Assembly (NCBI GenBank): GCA_947474445.1
Contig: CANJJY010000032.1
Location: 1-18,614 of the forward strand
DNA length: 18,614 bases
Source: Oligoflexaceae bacterium
GTDB lineage: Bacteria > Bdellovibrionota_B > Oligoflexia > Oligoflexales > Oligoflexaceae
Direction of reading: 5' to 3'
Part shown: piece after piece, positions 8,706-15,440 of the stretch
Position numbering within the stretch: position 1 is the first letter of the stretch
How the letters are laid out: every line of letters begins with the position of its first letter
Program-made: the position numbers and the translations under genes
The notes under the pieces: generated by a model
What the model saw: the letters and a program-made list of their open reading frames with translations, nothing else
The model's database searches: none
What the model was told of the DNA's origin: nothing

Positions 8706-10054
8706 CCTATGTGAAACTCAACAAGCGCTTTCTCGGTGAGCGCCTCAACGCCCGCGCTGAAGAGCTTTTGCCCCAAGCTCGCCAGCATCTACAAAAGCTC
8801 TTAGAGAAGACCTGCGTGGGTTCCGAATGGACGGGCTGGTGGGACTATCCAAAGCAGAGAGGATATGCCCTCAACGAAGAGATCAAACGCTACGTCGAGC
8901 AACTCGACGTTGATTATGACCTCGTCCTCGTGATCGGCATTGGCGGTTCCTACCTCGGAACGCGGGCGGTGAGCGAAGCCCTGCTTCATACCTACCAATC
9001 GGCGATGGATACGCATCAGCCTATGATTGCCTATGCCGGTCATCATTTGGCCGAGGCGCAATTGATCGAGGTGCTTGAACTGCTCGATAAGCGTCTGCCT
9101 CTGGTCAACGTCATCAGCAAAAGCGGAACGACGACCGAACCCGGCGTTGTCTTCCGCATCGTGCGGAATTACATGGAAGCTCGCTTCGGCGAAGAGGAAG
9201 CCTCGCGGCGCATCATCTGTACGACCGACGCTAAGGAGGGGGCCCTCCGTTTGGTGGCCGACCAAAAAGCCTATGCGAGCTTTGTCATCCCCGACGATAT
9301 CGGCGGTCGCTTCAGCGTCCTCAGTCCGGTCGGTCTCGTGCCCTTGGCCTTGTTGCGCCTCGATACCAAAGCCCTGCTCGATGGTGCTGATGCGGTCTTT
9401 GCCGAGTTGCAAAATCAACCGGCTGAAAGCGCTGTGCTCGGCTATGCTGCTGCGCGCCTCGCGGCCTATGAAGCTGATAAAAGGATAGAAATCCTGGCGA
9501 CCAGCAATCCCAAGATGAGTCACATCGTAGAATGGTGGAAGCAACTCTACGGTGAATCGGAAGGCAAAGAGCACAAAGGCCTCTTCCCCGCGGGCATGGT
9601 ATATACGACCGATCTACATTCGCTGGGCCAGTATGTGCAGGACGGTGTGCGCAATCTCCTCGAAACCTTCCTCGTGATCGAACAGGATGTGGCGCGACGT
9701 AAGGGAATCGAACAGCGGATTCGCGTGCCGGCTCAGTCGAGCAAGCTCGATCAGCTCACCTACCTGGAAGGGCGGTTTGTCAACGATATCAATCGTGCTG
9801 CGATGCAAGGGACGCTGTTAGCTCATTATGATGGAGGTGTGCCGTGCCTCCAGCTGACCGTTCCTGATCTGAGTGAACGAAGTCTCGGCGCTCTTTTCGC
9901 CTTCTTTGAATGCGGCTGTGCCTTGAGCGCGGCGATGCTCGGCGTCAATCCTTACGATCAGCCGGGTGTAGAAGCTTATAAGAAAAACCTGTTTGCTCTG
10001 ATGGGAAAACCGGGGACCGAGGCTCTCGGACAAAAGCTGAGAGAACGGATCTAA
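8702..10054 (+). CDS. pgi: Glucose-6-phosphate isomerase
   Basis: Interconverts glucose-6-phosphate and fructose-6-phosphate in the cytosol. At 450 residues it belongs to the short PGI form common in Firmicutes and several deep lineages, not the ~550-residue enterobacterial type. Signatures: VLVIGIGGSYLGTRAVSEAL near residue 75, NVISKSGTTTEPG near 137, DDIGGRFSVLSPVGLVPLAL near 197, the catalytic HKGLFPAGMVYTTDLHSLGQ near 292, and AMLGVNPYDQPGVEAYK near the end with the PGI signature lysine. The ATG overlaps the hflX stop by 4 bp, so the two are translationally coupled. The stop overlaps the tail of the convergent Nudix gene by 4 bp. Confidence 0.95.
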   Translation: MTYVKLNKRFLGERLNARAEELLPQARQHLQKLLEKTCVGSEWTGWWDYPKQRGYALNEEIKRYVEQLDVDYDLVLVIGIGGSYLGTRAVSEALLHTYQSAMDTHQPMIAYAGHHLAEAQLIEVLELLDKRLPLVNVISKSGTTTEPGVVFRIVRNYMEARFGEEEASRRIICTTDAKEGALRLVADQKAYASFVIPDDIGGRFSVLSPVGLVPLALLRLDTKALLDGADAVFAELQNQPAESAVLGYAAARLAAYEADKRIEILATSNPKMSHIVEWWKQLYGESEGKEHKGLFPAGMVYTTDLHSLGQYVQDGVRNLLETFLVIEQDVARRKGIEQRIRVPAQSSKLDQLTYLEGRFVNDINRAAMQGTLLAHYDGGVPCLQLTVPDLSERSLGALFAFFECGCALSAAMLGVNPYDQPGVEAYKKNLFALMGKPGTEALGQKLRERI

Positions 10055-10662
10055 GGTGTCGGCGACGTAGCGGGGGAGCTCGCGATCAAAGCTCGGGTCA
10101 GCATCATCGCGGTCAGCCCCCAGACCCCATAGCCTTCGGCCGGATAAATCGCTGTTTCGCGCCATCGCCCGAACAGATTGAATCGCACTGCGTTGCGCGA
10201 TGCGGCTGTGAAGTATGTCCAATCCAAGGCAAACACTTCGGCAACCTCGTCGGCATTGGGCCGGCACTCATCGAGAGTGAGCTGCGCGACGCCGACGATG
10301 GGGATGACGGGATGCAGGTCCAAGGCTTTGACCGGCGGGAGAGACCCGAGAATTTCAATGCGATGCGAGAGAACGCCAATTTCCTCTTCGGTCTCGCGCA
10401 GCGCGGTGACGACGGGACTTGTGTCAGCTTGTTCACGGCGCCCCCCAGGAAAGCCGATTTGCCCTCGATGAGAGGACACCAAGGCCGATCGACGGGTGAA
10501 GAGGATGCGGAGAGGACTCCCCGGCGTTAAGCCCGGAATCATGAGACAGAGAACGGCAGACGCACGCAGCGGCGCATCGTGAGCCCAACTGTCGGGGGCA
10601 AGCGTAAGACCGCCTATGTGTGGAACTTGATAAGATTGCATCCATTGTGTCGACACCAGCAC
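10051..10662 (-). CDS. Nudix hydrolase of the CoA pyrophosphatase (NudL) type
   Basis: A ~200-residue Nudix protein. LRILFTRRSALVSSHRGQIG followed directly by FPGG is the NudL/UPF0035 signature of enzymes that split coenzyme A or acyl-CoA into 3',5'-ADP and phosphopantetheine. The Nudix box proper is TALRETEEEIGV; REtEEEiG provides the metal ligands. The first half of the box is degenerate, as in other NudL proteins. The start is uncertain: the frame opens with GTG at 10662, GTG at 10656 is better spaced from GAGGGG, and ATG at 10641 is possible. The 3' end overlaps the pgi tail by 4 bp on the opposite strand. The unknown gene at 10741 lies upstream on the same strand, 78 bp away. Confidence 0.82.
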   Translation of the reverse strand: MLVSTQWMQSYQVPHIGGLTLAPDSWAHDAPLRASAVLCLMIPGLTPGSPLRILFTRRSALVSSHRGQIGFPGGRREQADTSPVVTALRETEEEIGVLSHRIEILGSLPPVKALDLHPVIPIVGVAQLTLDECRPNADEVAEVFALDWTYFTAASRNAVRFNLFGRWRETAIYPAEGYGVWGLTAMMLTRALIASSPATSPTP

Positions 10663-10740
10663 CCCCTCAGAGCAAGAGCTTAGCGCGCAGCCCTTGAGCA
10701 GGCAAGGTCAAGGTGTCTGCGAGCAGCGGAGGCGAGCGTC

Positions 10741-11187
10741 TTAGACTTCCTGAGTATTCTTTAACATGCGGAGCTGGGGCCGCGGAGCTTGCGTGGGGCG
10801 GGGTTGAGTCAGTTTCAAGAGGGCTACCTCGAGCTGCTTCAGGAAATCCTGTTGTTCAGCTATGGCCTGATCGATCGAATCGGAGCCAAGCAGTTTGCGA
10901 GCATCTTCGACGATGCGATGAGCAAAGGTCACCTGCTGCATGAGGCTGTTCTTAAGTTTCATTTCAAAGAGGTAGACGTCGATCTGAAGGGCTTCGAGTA
11001 GGGGCACCAAGCTCTCATCAGAGGATAGATCCCAGAGCAAAGCGCCGAGTTTTCGCACCCGCCAGCGCGAGCGTTCATCTCTTCGCCACTGAATTTCATA
11101 AACAAATTGACCATCGCGGTTCGGAATACGCCAGTAGAGTCGCGGATCAATGGACGAAAATTCGAGGAATTTAAGGATCTTATCCAT
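10741..11187 (-). CDS. Hypothetical protein with alpha-helical C-terminal half
   Basis: Not recognised. With the ATG at 11187 (GGAG about 10 nt upstream) the product has 148 residues. The first half is probably beta-rich with many aromatic and charged residues (PRLYWRIPNRDGQFVYEIQW), then WRVRKLGALLWDL and a long helical region (LEALQIDVYLFEMKLKNSLM and onwards), ending in a Pro/Arg-rich tail. There is no signal peptide or membrane segment. The frame stays open to 11421, but those codons would overlap the divergent secreted-protein gene at 11394. Part of the extension (IKVLKGLARQLAIYLHRG) still looks coding, so a non-ATG start between 11190 and 11340 is possible. It may be co-transcribed with the Nudix gene. 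Confidence 0.55.
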   Translation of the reverse strand: MDKILKFLEFSSIDPRLYWRIPNRDGQFVYEIQWRRDERSRWRVRKLGALLWDLSSDESLVPLLEALQIDVYLFEMKLKNSLMQQVTFAHRIVEDARKLLGSDSIDQAIAEQQDFLKQLEVALLKLTQPRPTQAPRPQLRMLKNTQEV

Positions 11188-11393
11188 TTGCAGCAGCTCC
11201 ACGTCTGGCGACTCTACGGGGGAGGCAGACGCACCCTCCTTACTCCCTCTGTGCAAATATATTGCCAATTGCCGTGCAAGGCCTTTTAATACCTTAATGC
11301 GCCCTTGCGTTCGGACTCTGCCCAAAGTTCGTACAGAGCTCCTCCTCTTCAACAATAAACAGTGCGTTTCGGGCATTTGCAAAGGATGATCAC

Positions 11394-12263
11394 ATGCGTT
11401 TTCCTCTTTCTCTGGCGGCACTGCTTTTGAGCTTGGGCTTGTCCTTTCTCAGCTGGCAGGCTCAGGGCCAAGACGAAGAACCTTCTGTTTCCACCTCCGT
11501 CGCGACTCCCCCGCAGGCGGCAGGTGCACCCGTAGTCAAGGATCTCGCCCCGCCGAAGCTTCCGAAGAAAGTTGAATTCAGCGCGGCTGACATTCAAAAG
11601 GAATGCAAGAAATACGAAGGCAAATTCATCGGCTACTACGATCGGATCTATAAGATCGAAAAATGCAAACGACGCGAGATCGTATCGAGCGATGACGATC
11701 AGAACCCCATTCTCACGGGCAAGACCGTTTTGAATGTGGATTCACCGACCGTGGCAAAGATTCCGGCGGGCGAATCGATCGGCAACGAGAAGCCCAGCAA
11801 CAAAGTCAATTGTCTGAAGTTCGAGGGTCGTTACGTTCTGTCGCGAGGCGATGAGGTTTATTTTATCGAGAAGTGTAAGAAGAATTTGCTTCCCGATTGG
11901 GATACCTATGTCGAGCATTCGCAAAAGAGAGGGAAACGCGGTCTTGAGATCTTCGAATTGACCGAGGCAGAATTCCGCGGAATCGCGCCGGGTAAAGAAA
12001 TCAAGTCGGTCCTCGATGAGGAATACAAAAAGCTTTTAGACGCCGAAAAGGATGTCGATGTCATTCCATTGGCCGAAGCCTGCAAGGGGATGAATGGCAA
12101 ATTCGTTACCTACTATTCGCGTATCTATCATATCGAAGCTTGTCGAAAGCAGCCGGTTGATCCGGAATTGTTTCTGCAGCGTAATCCGTCCTATAAGCTC
12201 TCGGAGATGACTTCAGAGCAGTGGATTTCTATTCCGACGGGTAAGGACTATAAGATTCGTTGA
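11394..12263 (+). CDS. Exported protein with three Cys-pair repeats
   Basis: A 289-residue protein of unknown function. The N-terminus MRFPLSLAALLLSLGLSFL followed by SWQAQGQ is a Sec signal peptide with cleavage expected after AQG/AQA-like residues. A Pro/Ala-rich linker follows, then three related units of about 80 residues. Each has a Cys, a G-K/R-F/Y strand, an 'IYkIEkC'-like strand with a second Cys, and a closing I-P/A-x-G-K/E motif: CKKYEGKFIGYYDRIYKIEK-C with IPAGESI; CLKFEGRYVLSRGDEVYFIE-KC with IAPGKEI; CKGMNGKFVTYYSRIYHIEA-C with IPTGKDY. The paired cysteines probably form one disulfide per unit in the periplasm. AAAGGA just before ATG supports the start. It is transcribed alone, divergently from the unknown gene at 11187. 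Confidence 0.85.
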   Translation: MRFPLSLAALLLSLGLSFLSWQAQGQDEEPSVSTSVATPPQAAGAPVVKDLAPPKLPKKVEFSAADIQKECKKYEGKFIGYYDRIYKIEKCKRREIVSSDDDQNPILTGKTVLNVDSPTVAKIPAGESIGNEKPSNKVNCLKFEGRYVLSRGDEVYFIEKCKKNLLPDWDTYVEHSQKRGKRGLEIFELTEAEFRGIAPGKEIKSVLDEEYKKLLDAEKDVDVIPLAEACKGMNGKFVTYYSRIYHIEACRKQPVDPELFLQRNPSYKLSEMTSEQWISIPTGKDYKIR

Positions 12264-12329
12264 GGCGCTGATTTGGGGGTTGGGGTGAGCTTGGTATTGA
12301 GTTGGCTTCGGGCTCTTCCTTAAGGTTCG

Positions 12330-12833
12330 CTACTTCGTCCACTCAAAAGCAATCTCCGACTCCGATAAACCTATAGCCTTAGCGATTTTATACAAGGTGG
12401 TTCGTCGCGGCATTGATCCCGAATTGAGTAAACGGCTCAAAGACGGTTGTGGCATCCCGGTAAGCGATGCGACCTTGGCGACGCCACCAGCCTGATCTAT
12501 GTGATCTCGCAGCTTGGCTTTAAACGCAGCAACGTCGCCCGCTACTTCTCCGAGTTGTCTGTATCCGATCTTTGGCTTTTCGACTGGACCATGGGCTGCT
12601 TGAGGAAGCTCGCGCTCGTCTTCGATGTGATTCTGGAGATCAGCTTCGATTTCTGCCCTGTCCTCCTCGTCGCTGCTCAACCAAAGCAACATCAAACCTA
12701 GGATCGCGTTATCGCGGCGAGCTAGCGCAGCTGCATCAAGTATAAAAGCACTGGGGAGGTTTGAACTTGTCATGGCTGTTACACAGCTAATGAGACTGTC
12801 GTCTTTGGAAACTATTCTCTTGGATATGTTCAT
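12330..12833 (-). CDS. XRE-type HTH protein, likely antitoxin/autorepressor
   Basis: A 167-residue protein. The C-terminal ~55 residues form a helix-turn-helix: GGVAKVASLTGMPQPSLSRL then MPRRTTLYKIAKAIGLSE, as in XRE/HigA-like antitoxins. The N-terminal half is acidic and helical (LSSDEEDRAEIEADLQNHIE) and could bind a partner. Its ATG overlaps by 4 bp (ATGA) the stop of the split gene just upstream, the usual coupling of toxin-antitoxin pairs in the toxin-first order. The toxin partner appears to be broken by an inserted element, which would leave this gene as a solitary regulator. Start alternatives exist at internal ATG codons (e.g. MTSSNL). The DNA-binding domain is clear; the antitoxin role is inferred. 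Confidence 0.7.
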   Translation of the reverse strand: MNISKRIVSKDDSLISCVTAMTSSNLPSAFILDAAALARRDNAILGLMLLWLSSDEEDRAEIEADLQNHIEDERELPQAAHGPVEKPKIGYRQLGEVAGDVAAFKAKLRDHIDQAGGVAKVASLTGMPQPSLSRLLNSGSMPRRTTLYKIAKAIGLSESEIAFEWTK

Positions 12834-13024
12834 GATAACACCCCACAGTGGACATACCGCCTTTGGTTTATGAGATTAATATATCTTTCCAAGTTGAGCG
12901 CCTCACGATAGTCCTGAGTATCCTTGGTCTTGACATAAGCCTGACAAAGGAAAGCAGCGGAACCTAAGACTGCTACTGCAAGTCGCAACTCAATCCTACC
13001 AGCACCGAAGTTACCCCATTTCAT
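12830..13024 (-). pseudogene. 3' half of interrupted gene (putative toxin partner)
   Basis: Codes for 64 residues beginning MKWGNFGAGRIELRLAVAVL. A GAGG sits upstream, so it could in principle be translated alone. It looks instead like the C-terminal half of a protein whose N-terminal half ends in NGYK at 13429. Removing 13025-13428 joins the halves in frame (...NGYK-MKWGN...) into a 133-residue protein, and its stop overlaps the HTH gene start by 4 bp. The hydrophobic run LRLAVAVLGSAAFL looks like core beta/alpha structure in the fused form and is a weak membrane-segment candidate otherwise. The function of the intact family is not known to me. Confidence 0.6.
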
Positions 13025-13428
13025 AATATTTCCTCACAAGGATACCCATCAATTCATTGATGGGAGGAATTGGGGGTGAGCTATCTCCCAGATCGGAGAT
13101 AATCCCCAAAGGGTGCCGGTCTTTCCCGGCTGTCAGTCTCGTGAGAGACGTGCTGGATTACTCCAGCGTTATCCGCTTGCGCGGTTAAAGGTCACCTTGC
13201 CGAAGTTATGGAGCGGTTTACTTGCAAGCAGCACTGGCCTAATCCCCTTACTCCTGTTTAACCACTTGCCTTAGAGCTCAGGACTGGTGAAGCATCCGGA
13301 GGTAACTATATGATTCGCTCCTAACGTAGCTCCACCGGGTTAAATCCGGCTTTGCTCGGGCGGGTCAACGTGAGACATGCTCGGACCTTTTCCTCACATG
13401 CCTGCCTCTTCAGAGGCGGGTAGTTGAC
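13025..13428 (-). ncRNA. HEARO / IscB omega-RNA-like element without nuclease gene
   Basis: A 404-bp block rich in hairpins on the minus strand. Going 5' to 3' it starts with GTCAAC (13428-13423), able to pair with GTTGAC further in. It ends with tandem hairpins: CCGC/GCGG (13073-region at 13173-13184), GCTGGA/TCCAGC (13152-13167), GTCTC/GAGAC (13136-13149), GCCGG/CCGGC (13115-13130), ATCTCC/GGAGAT (13083-13100) and a perfect 9-bp CCCATCAAT/ATTGATGGG (13045-13064). The segment GCCGGGAAAGACCGGCACCC and the last hairpin followed by TATC and GAGG resemble the HEARO scaffold as I remember it. HEARO is the guide RNA of IscB-type IS605-family elements. No IscB ORF follows. The 3' junction is ATGAAA, compatible with the ATGA/GTGA site preference reported for HEARO. 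It splits a gene in frame. Confidence 0.55.
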
Positions 13429-13635
13429 CTTATATCCATTCTGCGTATTCACACCGTGACCCTGATTTACAGGCCCCCAGAAGCCGGTCAATCCGAATTT
13501 GGAGTGGTAGGGGTACTGTTTGAGTAATTCGACATCGGGGCGCAGTGTTGTCCAGTATTCGACGTTCGTGAAAACATGCTTGTGCTTGAGGTTCAGGTAA
13601 GATTGTAAGGCCCAGTCGGTTATTACTATTTGCAT
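13429..13635 (-). pseudogene. 5' half of interrupted gene (putative toxin partner)
   Basis: ATG at 13635 with GAAGG nine bases upstream. The 69 codons of host sequence encode MQIVITDWALQSYLNLKHKH, then VFTNVEYWTTLRPDVELLKQ, and end in NTQNGYK. Reading continues for 35 more codons into the inserted RNA element (stop at 13321), giving a chimeric 104-residue frame. The intact protein would be about 133 residues with its C-terminal half at 13024-12830. It is the first gene of an apparent toxin-antitoxin operon with the HTH gene. I do not recognise a catalytic motif, so 'toxin' is inferred from gene order, size and coupling only. Confidence 0.6.
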
Positions 13636-13665
13636 ATCTTACCTTCACTTTCCATACCATTGCAT

Positions 13666-13694
13666 ATCATTTCAAATATCGGCCATTTTGTCAA
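13666..13694 (-). promoter_or_regulatory. Promoter of the split gene / HTH operon
   Basis: Minus-strand TTGACA (13689-13694), 17-bp spacer, AATGAT (13666-13671), about 30 bp before the start codon at 13635. The 9-mer GATATGCAA occurs twice, 30 bp apart (13630-13638 and 13660-13668), around the -10 and start codon. It could be the operator of the HTH protein. Confidence 0.5.
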
Positions 13695-13699
13695 TAACT

Positions 13700-13986
13700 T
13701 GAGTGTAAATCGCTTATTGTAGGGATATATTAATATTATCAGTTTATTACGATTGGTGAGTCGTGATATCGACATCCTCTTCGAGGTGTTCGCCGCTTTG
13801 CCGTTGGTCTATGCTTATATCTAAAGACTAAAGATCAGAAGTGGCTTATTTATGTCGATGGATGACATCTTCTGAATAAGCAGCCCACAGTCAAGATATT
13901 AGCGCCGTTCAGTTAAATGAATTTTTTGAATTATTTTCTGTCCTAAAGCAGCAAGCCTTTCTGATTTCATCAACGCCAAACGAAAG
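13700..13986. other. AT-rich intergenic region without a clear gene
   Basis: No intact gene seen. A short plus-strand open stretch (about 13900-14000, reading ...DISAVQLNEFFELFSVLKQ) looks protein-like but has no start codon. It ends just inside the small ORF that follows, in another frame, so it may be the frameshifted front of a decayed gene. Confidence 0.35.
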
Positions 13987-14160
13987 ATGTTTGGCCAGCT
14001 AAGCAGGCTCGGTATTGATGCCTATGTTCTGGGGATAGAAAATCCTGGTGGCCAGCACTACATTTGCAAGGTTTGGCCTGAAGAGAAAGGTCTTGGATTT
14101 GTGAACGCCGATGTCTTCAATAAAATAGTCGACGAGTATTGTGAGCAATACCTACAATAG
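13987..14160 (+). CDS. Small hypothetical protein, possibly a remnant
   Basis: A 57-codon frame from ATG 13987 to TAG 14160, encoding MFGQLSRLGIDAYVLGIENP, then GGQHYICKVWPEEKG and an acidic C-terminus ending EYCEQYLQ. The composition is protein-like, but there is no strong ribosome-binding site. An upstream stretch in another frame (LNEFFELFSVLKQQAFLISS) also looks coding. A longer ancestral gene with one frameshift is therefore plausible. Not recognised. It runs opposite to, and just beyond, the DGR cassette. Confidence 0.35.
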   Translation: MFGQLSRLGIDAYVLGIENPGGQHYICKVWPEEKGLGFVNADVFNKIVDEYCEQYLQ

Positions 14161-14287
14161 GGGTTCGGACGTTCCCCGGGACCGAAGTCCCGAGGATGAG
14201 CCCAGGTGCAGGGCCGAAGTGCCTTGATTTGGATCGCGGCTTCTGCCCGTGAGCGAAAAGCTTCCTACGCGAACTCATGCGTCAAGT
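14161..14287 (-). other. Structured region downstream of the DGR template repeat
   Basis: On the minus strand the 127 bases after the TR contain a 9-bp hairpin, CCTCGGGAC-TTCG-GTCCCGGGG (14195-14174), with a stable cUUCGg tetraloop, plus weaker GC-rich pairings (GCCC/GGGC near 14199-14215). There is no U tract, so it is not a classical terminator. In the studied Bordetella phage DGR, about 140 nt of RNA 3' of TR is required for RT binding and cDNA priming. This region has the right place and size for that role. Confidence 0.45.
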
Positions 14288-14416
14288 CTCGGGGCGGCGA
14301 GGCCGCATCGAAAGCCAATGTTCGTGTTCGAATTCGACGGGTCATTGTTCAGATTAGCGGTGAACACCCCGGCGTTCGAGCCATTGTTCCAATTACCCCC
14401 CCGTTTGAGGGCGCCT
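14288..14416 (-). repeat. DGR template repeat (TR)
   Basis: 129 bases aligning without gaps to 17241-17369 (offset 2953) with 13 mismatches. On the minus strand every mismatch is an A in this copy and another base in the VR. Read in the VR frame, it encodes GALKRGGNWNNGSNAGVFTA then NLNNDPSNSNTNIGFRCGL. Asn (AAC/AAT) stands at seven of the eight codons that differ in the VR; the eighth is AAA. The first 34 plus-strand bases (the 3' end of TR) are identical to VR, as expected for the initiation-of-mutagenic-homology region. TR starts 37 bp after the RT stop. Confidence 0.95.
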
Positions 14417-14453
14417 TGCCGGGTCCATAGGCCCCGCACCTTTAGCCCGAAGG

Positions 14454-15398
14454 CTATCGTATATTTAATTGCTCCCAGGCATGAAACGAAGTCTCCACCT
14501 GGGCGATGGCGCTCGGCCTGACGTTTTTATCCGTGAGCCGCTTCACTTTTCTTCTGAGGCGGCGCTGATTGCGACGGAGCGGCCGATAGCCTTCATGATC
14601 TAACACAAAGCCAAGAAAAGGCACAGGATCATTTGCCAGAAAAACTCTTTTTCGCGCAGGGATTTCCAGGCTCAGCGCGCCCTCGGCGTGGGCGATGATG
14701 TGCTTGGCGAGGCGATATACCTCAGCTTTTTTTGCCCCAGCGATCACCATATCGTCCATGTAACGTAGATAATAAATACCTGACTCGCTCGCGCCCAGCC
14801 TATCGAGCGGCGCGAGGAAAAGATTGGCGATATACTGCGAGGTGACGTTGCCAATCGGGATGCCGCGGCCTGCCTCTCGATATTCCTTATGACTCGAGAG
14901 CAGGGAGCGGAGCAAAGGCTCAGCCGAGTTGTCAGGCAAAAGCTCGCGCAGCATGGCTAGCACCAGATCGTGCTTGATCGAGGCAAAGTATTGCTTCACA
15001 TCGAGCTTGACCACCGTTCGCTGGGGCCCCAGGACCTTGAGAATCCGGAGCATCTCTTCAGCTGCGTGGCGGTTGCCCATGCCCTGACGGCAGGCGTAGG
15101 AATTCTTGGGAATCACTGCATTAATCGTCTCGCCGATCACCTGACAGATCGCCTGATGGACGATGCGGTCCCGAAAGGGAGCGGCGAGGATGGCTCGTTT
15201 TTTAGGATCGCAGACAAAAAACTTTCGATAGGGCTGCCAGCGGTATTCGCCCCTCAGGAGCTCGCCCTGCATACGATGCAAAGCATCGGGCAAATCGAGC
15301 AAAAACTTCTGATAACCCTGCGAGAGTTTTTTTCCGCAGCGGCAGTGAGCGAGCGACTGGGAGAGATTGGTGAAGCTCGCGATTTCTTCGATTAACAT
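14454..15398 (-). CDS. DGR reverse transcriptase
   Basis: About 314 residues from ATG 15398; a GTG at 15416 would add six. Numbering from the GTG, the RT motifs are: FRDRIVHQAI (~81-90), NSYACRQGMGNRHA (~105-118), KLDVKQYFASI with catalytic Asp (~137-147), GIPIGNVTSQYIANLFLAPL (~185-204), YLRYMDDMVIAG with the catalytic YMDD (~216-227), EIPARKRVFL and PVPFLGFVL. The (I/V/L)GNxxSQ form of motif 4 distinguishes DGR-type RTs, related to group II intron RTs. It copies TR RNA to cDNA with errors at adenines, working with Avd. There is no maturase or endonuclease domain. No strong ribosome-binding site is visible for either start. It follows brnA by a few dozen bp and precedes TR. Confidence 0.95.
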   Translation of the reverse strand: MLIEEIASFTNLSQSLAHCRCGKKLSQGYQKFLLDLPDALHRMQGELLRGEYRWQPYRKFFVCDPKKRAILAAPFRDRIVHQAICQVIGETINAVIPKNSYACRQGMGNRHAAEEMLRILKVLGPQRTVVKLDVKQYFASIKHDLVLAMLRELLPDNSAEPLLRSLLSSHKEYREAGRGIPIGNVTSQYIANLFLAPLDRLGASESGIYYLRYMDDMVIAGAKKAEVYRLAKHIIAHAEGALSLEIPARKRVFLANDPVPFLGFVLDHEGYRPLRRNQRRLRRKVKRLTDKNVRPSAIAQVETSFHAWEQLNIR

Positions 15399-15440
15399 GG
15401 CGCAGATCCAGGTCACTTGAGGTTGGCATCAAAGGTGCGC

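Noticed and set aside
12830..13024. Independent 64-residue small membrane protein
   Set aside because: The hydrophobic stretch is short, and the ORF joins the upstream half in frame when the hairpin-rich element is removed, so a gene fragment explains it better.
13025..13428. Group I or group II intron, or an rRNA fragment
   Set aside because: No group I P/Q/R/S core, no group II domain V and no ORF recognised. The hairpin order and the segment near 13110-13130 fit HEARO better, although splicing is not formally excluded.
13430..13660. 76-codon minus-strand ORF overlapping the split gene
   Set aside because: It lies in another frame of the 5' half of the split gene, which has the better start, ribosome-binding site and a continuation downstream.
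14206..14521. Plus-strand ORFs of 74 and 90 codons over the TR
   Set aside because: They are antisense shadows of the template repeat and the RT end; the TR reads sensibly only on the minus strand in the VR frame.
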